A stretch of DNA of 64,000 bases from Henricia sp. BOLD:AAB3569 (lineage: Eukaryota > Echinodermata > Asteroidea > Spinulosida > Echinasteridae), in contig JBBELK010000461.1 of the NCBI GenBank assembly GCA_037783545.1, forward strand, positions 992,001 through 1,056,000, in the 5' to 3' direction. Under the pieces are notes generated by a model. It saw nothing but the letters and a program-made list of their open reading frames with translations, was not told where the DNA came from and made no database searches. Each line of letters opens with the position of its first letter. Within the stretch, counting starts at the first letter, position 1. A program made the translations under genes and the position numbers. Shown here one piece after another: positions 52,540 through 62,200 of the stretch.

Positions 52540-53053
52540 TCAAGATGCTTACACCGTGTAACAGGGGGATTACTGTACACCGAGAAAGCCCCCAGAAGAT
52601 GCAAAACAAACAACACAGGGTTTTGCTTTGAATTCTGGGAACACAGGTCAAAGGTTGTTGCCAAGGGGGGCTTTTATAAACACTGTTATCGTTTGACTCA
52701 CGAGGAAAAATGAAGCCGGTGCCACGCAAAAATAGTTGCCCTAAAGTACCGCAATAAACTTTGTCAATGCTCACAGACACCTACTGATTTAGCAAAATGT
52801 ATTTACAGCCCTGTTCCCTCCTTTGTGTCATAAATCTGTGTTTTTTCCCTTCATACTCACGTTGCGATTCCAAACTGTCCGCCATGTTTTACTACTCGCG
52901 GTTACTAGGTGACATCATTACACCAAGCCTTACACCAGAGACCATGCCGCGGAGTCAGGTAGTGGTGGGTGTCACCGGGGCAGACACTGTATCACGTGAT
53001 GGCTAAAAGAATGCTCCGGTGTAAGTTGGTATTACACGGTGTAAGCATCTTGA
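52540..53053. mobile_element. TCAAGATGCTTACACCGTGTAA TIR element, 514 bp
   Basis: TCAAGATGCTTACACCGTGT at the left is a perfect inverse of ACACGGTGTAAGCATCTTGA at the right. The interior is not palindromic, unlike most neighbours, so it could be an internally deleted copy of a longer transposon. No coding capacity was recognised. Confidence 0.85.
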
Positions 53054-53843
53054 CTGTCTCTAAAGTTGGACGTATGCCAAAACTCAATTTTAATTTTCAC
53101 TGGTTTGTTGTGCAGTGGTCATATCATGCCTAAATTTACTGCACTTTTCTGGAAAAATAACTGTTAAAATTGTATAAAATGTTGGATTTTGTAACAAATA
53201 CCAGTCCTTTTTAAAACGTTTAATTACACAATTTTGCATATCTCTTTGCCACTAGTCTGAAATAATTGTGAAGACCTACGTGTAGTTGTGTTTGATACCT
53301 GGAACAATTTAATTACTGGAAAAGTTTTAGCGTAGGGTGCATGTTTAGATAGTTTTCACTAAATAGGTTTAGGAATGTTGGTGGTATTTTGTGACTTTGT
53401 AAGAAGTACCGGTAGTTACTGTTCTTTGAAGACCTTGAAAACTGGTTTCAATGCCTTGAAGGGGTGTGGGGAAAGTGGGCTTGTTACATATCGCTTCTCT
53501 TAAAAATATTTCTATAAAACTCATGATCATTTTGCATTTTCTGCACTTTTTATTTCAATTTCTAACCCACGTTAACTGCCAGCTGTGAATTAGAATAATA
53601 TATATATTTGTTTTGCAAAGGAAAGTCTCAAGGATTTAATTTGCTTCAAACACTTCCTAAACATATCTAAACAAAATAGAAGTAAACAAAATTGTTATGC
53701 ATCTGTTGGTGGCACTTTATGTTATTTGCCAGCGCTCTGATATCCTCACAAATTTGTGTCATATAATCATGTACATGGGTTTTATTTTTATACAGTAACA
53801 ATTAAGTATTTGGATTGTGTTTATTTGTAGTATTCAGGGAGGT

Positions 53844-54000
53844 GTTAGTAGAATACCTCGCTATATCAGCCAGGTATTATTAGAATACCTCGCTATATCA
53901 GCCAGGTATTATTAGAATACCTCGCTATATCAGCCAGGTATTATTCGAATACCTTGTTATATCAGCCAGGTATTATTAGAATACCTTGCTATATCAGCCT
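53844..54000 (+). repeat. 32-bp tandem repeat, five copies
   Basis: GAATACCT(C/T)G(C/T)TATATCAGCC starts at 53851, 53883, 53915, 53947 and 53979, exactly 32 bp apart, joined by AGGTATTATTA. Confidence 0.95.
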
Positions 54001-54781
54001 TTAAAACTTTTGTTGTTGCATTATGGGTTGGTTGCAATGTATATATATATATCTACCTTTTTCATTTTGTTTTATTTTGAAACTTGAGCGTACATTACCG
54101 AACTATCCCTGTGCTGCAACAGAACGTTTTTGATCACTCTCCGAGTTGAAGTTTTCACAGTACTCGGAATTTAGAAGTACTGTAGTTGGAGAAAATCAGA
54201 AGTTTGGAAAGTGCAAAGAATTGGCAAGGTTGCTTCGCAGTCGTTGGAGCTGGAAAGTTTGGCTTGGGATTTTGTGGCAACCAACAAAAAACAGGAATCT
54301 TCAGCAGAGAGTTTTGTGTTACAACCTGTCCAAGTGTTTTCCTTGGTTGCACATACGAGGGTCATTTAGGAAGTTCTATCCCTAAACTAGAAAATGTTAG
54401 AGGGGAAAGATTGTTCTTGTCATCATAGTCACCCTTAACTTCAATGCGCTTGGTCCACCGATGTTCAAGCATTGCTATCCGGTCACAGAAGAAGGTTGCA
54501 TCCTGGTCCTCCAAATACTACTGAACAGCATGGATGACTTGATTATTGATTGCCAAAATGGTGACCCCAATGGTGGGATTTGAGTTTAGGAAACAGTAGT
54601 CCTGGAGCAACAGCATGCCTGATCACCAGGTCAGGTGAGTAAGGGACATGAGGCAACAATTCAAAGCCGCAGTTGGCTGCTTCAGCCACTGCCACCTGCG
54701 CTGTGTTGTCCTGGATCGATCGAGCAAATACACAACATCAGCAAATAGCTATTTTGCTACAATAGATCAGTTGCGCTGTCA

Positions 54782-55056
54782 CTTACACTCGTTTCATACT
54801 GGCGCACCAGAGTCGCGCCGAACTAAATTATCCGAGAAATTTGAATTAAGTTTGACGTTGAAACAGTTTGGAGCGACTTCGTTCGCCAGAAGTCGAACGA
54901 TCGACTGTTCCAGTCGGTCAGAACGACTGAAGAGTGACGTCGATCTTTCGTGTGTGCACAGTTCGCATTAAGAATGGCTGTCTGAAACAAAATTTTAACC
55001 GACTTAATACAATTAGTTCGGCGCGACTCTGGTGCCCCTGTATGAAACGGGCGTTA
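54782..55056. mobile_element. Foldback with GTTTCATACTGGCGCACCAGAGTC arms
   Basis: GGCGCACCAGAGTCGCGCCG pairs with CGGCGCGACTCTGGTGCCCC, and the outer CGTTTCATAC with GTATGAAACGGGCGTTAG. ACGATCGACTGTTCCAGTCGG lies near the centre. Confidence 0.88.
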
Positions 55057-55361
55057 GATGCACCATTGCTTTTTGTAAACATAAGTTGGGATGGAAATTG
55101 TACCAAGGTCCAGCCAGAAAGAATATCTATTCTTTTGTGTAGGGTTTTTTCTTTTTGAGATGTTAAATATTAATTTCAAAGTGTTGTCTTTCAGTGTTCT
55201 ATTGGTCTTTTCTTGTACAGTTTTGGTGCATATCAAATTAAGACATATCTGCTTGTGACATGGATGCTACAATTATTTTGATATTATTTTCGGGGAGAAA
55301 AAAGTTGCATTTATCCCACTGAATACCAAGAATTAAAGATTTTATTGATCAAAGTCCTTTT

Positions 55362-55866
55362 AATAGACCGATCCAGTAAGCTCCGCCCATTTTGGAATTG
55401 ACCAATCACAGCCTCGGGTAACTAAAAATTGGATCTCCATTTTGGTTACCCGAGTTCTCAAAATTTTGTGCTCAGAGCTACAGCGAAATGCAGCACGAGT
55501 GACGCAAAAACACCATTTTTATCAGCGCAGAGGACCCTAGCCGGTTTAAAACAGATTGTATAAGACTATCCTAACCTACTTTTAATCCCTTTATAAATGT
55601 GTTTTTGTGTAAATGGGAAAAAACTCACCAAAATTAGCTTGTTTTGCTATGTTGTGCATTCACTGCGTTCTAGATGTTTTTGTTCGATCACGCGCGTTAC
55701 GCGTATTGCATGCATGTTTTGCTTTCGAGCGTGCAGTTTCTGTGTGCGTGTGTTAATACGTGCTGACCAGGGCGCGGCCACGCGACTCTACTGCACACGT
55801 GCCTCACATGTGTGGTATGTTGCTAGGCAATTTCTAAATGGGCGGAGCTTACTGGATCGGTCTATT
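55362..55866. mobile_element. AATAGACCGATCCAGTAAGCTCC MITE, 505 bp
   Basis: The terminal repeats at 55362-55392 and 55836-55866 are inverse over about 30 bp: AATAGACCGATCCAGTAAGC and GCTTACTGGATCGGTCTATT. The interior contains material of the GGGATTAAAAGTGGG family (CCTACTTTTAATCCC), so it is composite. Confidence 0.9.
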
Positions 55867-56611
55867 GTAGTTTAGTGGGTGCATCACACCGAGAAAGCAT
55901 ATAAATTAGTTTTTTGTAAAATTTACAATTTTGCAGAACAGAGTAGGTAACTAAAATGCCATAGGAGTGTATGTAGGTCTGCGTTCAGCATTATGGAGAT
56001 TTTAAAGATTTTTTTTAAAAAAATTATTAAGACAATTTATTTCATTGCGACCTCCACAGAGGGCAAGTAAGAATTGACGCATTATTGCCAACTTTAGCAG
56101 TTGTACATAAAAACACCAACATCATTTTGCAGAATTTAATACTTTAATCATGTTACTGCAAGTCTACGTGTAAATAATTATCCAAAAGATAATTTCTATA
56201 TTGAAAATTATTAACCGATTATCAATGTATAGTTGACAGGTGTTCAATTTATATCCTAAGAGCATTTTTTTTCCTGTTTGTATTATCACATGGGTTCTAT
56301 GAAATGATTGTTTCAATTCTAGTGTTAGTCATCAATAGTCTTCTTTTTAGCACCCTAAATGTTTTGTTTCCTCGTTTTGATAAACGACGAGTGATACACG
56401 AATGCAAACTTGTATGTAAGAAATTATGAACTTTTAAAGAACTCTTCTTGTCCGTGTTAATCATGATGTGATAGTAAGATAAAGGACACAGAATGGTTTG
56501 TGTTCTGGGAATCTTTTTCTATAAAATTGCTTTATAGTGTATTACTACAATGTTGCTGTGACGTAGTTGGACGTATTACTAACAAACTCACTGACATTCA
56601 CGTTTATTTCT

Positions 56612-56800
56612 GGGCCGTACAAAGTTGTCGACTTTTTCACGGTTCAACAAAGCGTAATACTTATCAACACTTGTTGTCAGTACCGTGAAATTTCAACAGT
56701 GCATGTAAAGTCGTACACGGCCCTCAACCCCCCTCACCCCTTCCCTTCGTACGCTCTATAGACCCGTGAAAATGTTGACCACTTTGGACGACCTCTTAAA
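56612..56800. mobile_element. GTCCAAAGTTGTCAACATT foldback element, copy 3
   Basis: Left GGGCCGTACAAAGTTGTCGA, right GACCACTTTGGACGACCTC, with the shared internal AGTACCGTGAAATTTCAAC. Confidence 0.8.
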
Positions 56801-58174
56801 TGTTTCACCAAGGGTAATTCCTCGCAATTGGTATAACTTTTATCCAAGTGCTGAATATAATTATTTCACTATAGTTTGTGTATTGTACCAAAAATACCCA
56901 AGCCCATTTCAGCAAACCTTGGTAAATTCGAGGTCGTATTGATGGAAACTTCACAAAATGATTTCAGTAACTACCCGGTACAAAGAGCAAACCATAGCAG
57001 CACTTGTACGCATAAAACTATGACTTGTCTGCGATTCAAAATTTGTATAACTCCACGGTAACAGAATGACCTATTGCTTGGAAGTGCCCAGCAGTCTTTT
57101 TGTCTAATGTAGTACATGGTGGATATGCAAGTGGTAATAGCACCTTTAACCATTATAAATCCTGTGCACATACTGTATAATGTGAAACAACCGCAAACTT
57201 GATTTTTAAATACAGTACAATACATTCTTATCCTTGTTATACAGTCAAACTTGCTATTAAGGCCACCCCAATCGCCATGTATATAATGCTAGTTCAGCAT
57301 TTTGTGGCCATTTTTTATGGTCCCAAGGATGGCCACTATACAAGTTTTACTGTACAACAGTTGTATTAACAGCTCTTATGGATGTGTGAAACATTGTATT
57401 GTATTGGAGGATTCGGTGGTGTTAGGGTAAATTAAGACTTTTGCACATTTTGTGAATGATGTCTGGTGCACACAAAGTTGCTTGGAATTTTGTTGCTGTG
57501 CCTAGCTAAGACGTAAACCCTGAATTTAATATGTACAAAACCTATGGGAAAATACAAGGGCTTGGAACTGAACAAACCTGTATGCAAATGAAGTCAGTGT
57601 ACCAGACAAGCAGAACTGAAGGTTTTTGGACTTCATTCTCAGTGACCTAAAGACTGTACTTGGAAAAGAAACTAGCCGAAATCAATACATAAAAATGTAT
57701 TTTGTTTATTGTGATGCACAGAATGTTTGAAGTTTCTCCCAGGTTGCTTAGAACTCGTGTATTACTATTGTGACTGACAATATGACCAACAAGACGTCTT
57801 CACTGTAAAATAGTTTTGGACCGGTAAATATTAGACACTTTGTATGAATATTGTCAAGTGTTACGCTCACCGAGGATGCAATCTTTTTCCTTCTTGTGAG
57901 TAAAAAAACAAAAAAAATGTACTGTATAAAATGTCTGCTGTAATGTTTGGGTTTATTTTAAGAGATTAAAAAAAAAAATGCAGGCATTTATTACACGGTA
58001 AAGTAGGCTTATTAATATTCTTACTATCAAACAACGGTAGATGAATAGAAATGGTGAACAGTAAACATCTCACTGTGTCAACTAACGTCAAATTTGTGAT
58101 TTAATGATTTTGTTTTTCTCTTGTCAGTAGAGTTTCTTAATGTAGACTATTCGTACAGGTGACGGCTTTTCTTC

Positions 58175-58309
58175 AGCCCGGTTTATTCTTGACGCGAAAT
58201 CAAACACAAATTTGACATCGCAGGGACGTTTTGCGGTAAGTTGAACCTTTTTTCAACTTGCACGACATTAAATTTGTGCTTGGTTCTGCGTGAAGTAAAA
58301 ACCGGGCTT
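58175..58309. mobile_element. AGCCCGGTTTATTCTTGACGCG foldback, 135 bp
   Basis: AGCCCGGTTTATTCTTGACG pairs with GCGTGAAGTAAAAACCGGGCT, and AAACACAAATTTGAC pairs with ATTAAATTTGTGCTT. Confidence 0.82.
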
Positions 58310-58354
58310 TACATGTGGTAATGGTATCTTATATACCGCACATATCTATCTTGC

Positions 58355-58510
58355 AGGATACTCGTGGCGCTTTAAACATTATCACCCTGGGGAGTACGCA
58401 GTCCCCCCACACAAGCTCTCAACGGCTGCGACCCTTGCAGGTACCCAAGGGCACACGCACCTTGGTCGGGGCCAGGATTCGAACCCACAACCGCAGATTT
58501 TAAGTACGGT
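58355..58510 (-). repeat. tRNA-derived SINE fragment
   Basis: The minus strand reads GTTGTGGGTTCGAATCCTGG (B box) and CTTGGGTACC; the plus strand has AGGATACTCGTGGCGCT, the SINE 3' end seen at 6267 and 60648. Confidence 0.65.
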
Positions 58511-58652
58511 CTTGAATTCAATACACCAAACATATGTGTGTCAACATGATATATTACCATACGATCATAATCTTAACCATCCCAAGTAAACATTTGAAAG
58601 ATGAACCTTTGTCTATAGTCTATACATATTTACAAATTGTATATTTCATGAT

Positions 58653-58855
58653 TTAGGGGCTGTCCAAAGTTGTCGGCATTTTCACGGTTCTACAGAGTGC
58701 AGTATTTTTCAAGATCCCTCCCCCCGAAAAATTACTCAACAATTTTGTTGTCCCTACCGTGAAATGTCACCGTTTTACAGTCCTACGCAGCCCTCGACCC
58801 CCCACCCCACTTCCTACACTTTGTAGAATCGTGAAAATATTTACTTATTTGGACT
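58653..58855. mobile_element. GTCCAAAGTTGTCAACATT foldback element, copy 4
   Basis: Left GGGGCTGTCCAAAGTTGTCG, internal TTTTTCAAGATCCC shared with copy 2, and a decayed right end (TATTTGGACTAG). Confidence 0.8.
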
Positions 58856-59192
58856 AGTTTGCAGTTAGGCCTTGAAATTTCAACCTCGCGATTTAAACAA
58901 GATAAAATTTCAAATGAAGTTTTGTTACAGCTGCGGTTATTTAATTATTTTCAAAACGATAAAGAAAACATGGCAAGCGACCTCATTTACCCTTTTTGTT
59001 TTAGTGATATTTGAAATGAATAGTTTGCTTGCTAAAGCTCTAAATTAACAGCCCTGTGGAACAATGATAATGGTCAGTGATACCACACGATTGGCCTACT
59101 TGTGGGCTTTTCTTTCACATAGTCATACCTAATAATAGTGAAGAAATCACCATTGAGATGTTGGTAAGAGATCTGCAAGTGACGGACATGAT

Positions 59193-59275
59193 TCAAATGC
59201 CCTTGGCTAAGTCAGACTCCAAGCATTTAGCGATGGTGTTCAGTTGAATGTTGCTTGTTCCTTCATAGATGCAAC
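59193..59275 (-). CDS. ACADSB: ACADSB-like terminal exon with catalytic glutamate
   Basis: 83 nt: two bases finish a Gly codon, then [26 protein letters not shown] and stop TGA at 59193-59195 (minus strand). The YEG glutamate is the proton-abstracting base. Vertebrate ACADSB normally has Thr before IYEG; Cys here. The C-terminus is 2-3 residues longer than the human protein as I recall it. A possible ATTAAA polyadenylation signal lies at 58940-58945 on this strand; it is not proven. Confidence 0.95.
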
Positions 59276-62200
59276 CTGTGATGAATCACAACCAAAGGTA
59301 AGATTACAAATTTACATTGTCTTATTATTTAGGCCTGTTTCAGAAGTTGTTCTTACGCTACATTGAATCAGGCAGAAGGGCCGCAAGATGCACAATGTCA
59401 GAAACTTTGTCAACTTTAAGCCTAGTTTCCATATAATTGTAACGCACGCAAACACTGACGGAAACCGTTTGCGTCACTAGTTTGCAGTACTCTGCGTTTG
59501 TTACGTCTATATGGAAACCGGGCTTAAGTTGAAGCAGCACAACTGACCCTGCCAAGCTTCTGCAGAGCCCAGAAACATTGCCAGGCTATATTGGTTTCAA
59601 ATGTGAGTGAGCTATATTAAGTAAAACATTCAAAAATTGTGTTCAACACAGCGGAATCAACAAGTCTTGCTCACACAAGAATTTATGACATGAACAATTA
59701 AAATGTTTTATGTTGGCCAATCCACACAATAATTATTATGTACAACACAGCACCTGATGAAAAGGTCACTAGATTTTAAGTTTCTTATTTCTTCCTGCGA
59801 GTTTCGAAAAGCTGTGAGGGAAACTTTACACACTGGTGTATTGGGGAAACCCTCGGAATCAAGCAAGAACTGAAAACAATCCACATACTGACCCGGACGG
59901 GATTCGAACCAGGGCCACAGAGGTAGATGGTAACCACCGCTTTAGAGTACGGTTGTTATAATGATCTTACCAGCTTTGCAATCTCTGTAGAACTTCTCAA
60001 CGGGACAGTCTTTAGTGAAACCTACACCACCCATTAACTCGACACAACGTGATGTTACTTCGGTTGCGACCTCCGCTGTGAAATACTTGGCCATGGATGC
60101 TTCCTTGACAATGGACTGGCCTGCATCCTGAGAGTCAAATGACACGAACAAGGTAATATCCATTATTACTGAGCCAAAATTTAAACAAAATCGACAATAG
60201 TAAAAAAAATGCTTTAGTATGTCTTTGTTGTTTTATTTTCCAAAGTTGTTTATATTTTTTAAAAAATTGAATGGCCACCATTATACAAATATAAATCTAA
60301 TGACCCTGAGCCGAGGTGTTGGATGATTGGGACATCCCCCGAGGTGCAAGTTGCTGAAATGGACCAATGAAATATCACGGCTGCCTGATGAATATTTCTG
60401 AGGTACATGTATAGTAAAAGTTACTATAAAACGGAAACTGTTAACGCCATGTTGCACAATTGCCAGGTTAATTGTTACCTTCATACGAGCTGCGTTGTAC
60501 GTCATCACTCTAGCAACCTCTAGTTGAGTGCTGAGCTGGGCTACCTGATGTCGCACGGCCTGGGTATCAATTGTAAGGTGGGTTTTATTAGAGCAGGAGA
60601 GCTGTGTTGATGGATTTTCTGGTGGCAGCGATAATAATGGCAAACGCGCCAGGAGTATCCTGCAGGATAGACATGGGTCTTTCCACGGTAAAGGGGGCAT
60701 TTTGGCAACACAGACCATATTTTCGAGGAAATACCTTTGTCTGGTCTCAATATATGCTCGTAACCGGGACGGACACTTGTGTTACATTTTAGGCCGTCCT
60801 GGTTACAAGCGTTTATTGGAAATTTTTACACAGGTTTTTTTGAAAGGCATGTTGTCACACTATTTGTAACCCTGTTTGGGCCTAAGTTATCTCTTCAGAA
60901 CAACTGAAACTTATTTCCTTTATTTTGAGATCAGACAAAGGTATTTTGTGGAAAATATGGTCTGTGTTGCCAAAATGCCCCCTTTACCGTGGAAAGACTC
61001 GCATGTGAACTACCTATACAAGAAGCCACCATTATTCATATGCTGTATTTCAAATTCTCATTGCAAGTATTGGCAACACATGAACACAAAATGCCAACTT
61101 TCATAACACCCCCGCCCCCCCTTCTCCCATACACACAATCCATTGATTTTAACATTTACATACACCTTACCCACGCCCTCCGTGGGTACATACATGTACT
61201 TTATAGATGGCTCCTTTGCAGGATACAACGGGGCCAATTATCCCAGGGTGCCTTTCATAAGAGATTTGGGACAATGACTTATCAGAAAGAGTTTATTTAT
61301 ACCTGGAATTCCCAGATTGGTTGTTTGAACTGCTTCCGCTCCATCAAGTAGGGAATTGTGTAATCAAGGGCACCCTGTGCAAGACCGACCAACTGGTGAA
61401 AGGAAAAATAGACACTTGATAAAATAGATTACAGGATTGTTACAAATGACGTTATCTCCATGTGTGATTTAGGATGTGTCATAAAAGCCAACCTGTCTAT
61501 AAGTTAGCTCTGTACCTCATCTACAATGAAAAACTGCATCCATGCTCTCAAGAAATTGTGCGAAGCCACTGTCCTATTTAGGCTGGTTTCCTGGCTATAC
61601 TGCACAGAAAACAGAGCCATGGTAGTAGGGGGCTAGTTTTGTGTACATGCACTTATATAAGTTCATCTTCAATTATCATTCGCTCGTAAAAAGATGTCGT
61701 CTTGTACAGAATCATTGACCTCTATCACGGTGCGGCCATCTTCCCTTTTCTTCTATTAAAATGAACGTAACCAAAGCGAGGCTTGCAAAAAAAAATAGTT
61801 TGGTCTCATTTTGGAATTGTTCATTGTGTGCATCACAATGGCACAGGCGTTGCGCGATGAAGAGAGTGTGCAGCGTGGACAGTGATTCTAAATAGTAGAT
61901 TACACGCGCTATTGCGCAGATGCACTGATCTAAGGGACACGTACTATGGGGAACAAGGCAAAGATGGATGCACAGTGATAAAGGTCTACTGCATTGGATA
62001 GTTGGAACCACTTCTATCTTTCATTTGAGTAAGGTTTTTCCAGTCAAATGTTCATTAAAATGTTGGGACATTGCAAATCCTGTATAGGGGTTTAACTAAA
62101 CATAGGTTTTCTAATTTCATTGATTAATGAAACAAAACCTGATGAGCCACCCCTTGATTGTCTATCAGGAGTATTTCATCAAGCCAGCTGTACAACCACT

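Larger units (their letters stand above)
49263..59192. other. Interval between the two convergent stop codons
   Basis: The interval must hold the 3' UTRs of both genes. Repeats listed separately occupy about a third. The stretch 55.9-58.1 kb is AT-rich with few recognisable mobile elements, and an A-rich ATTAAA-like site sits near 57965-57980, which could be an mRNA 3' end. That is a guess without transcript data. No coding region was recognised between 49263 and 59192. Confidence 0.6.
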
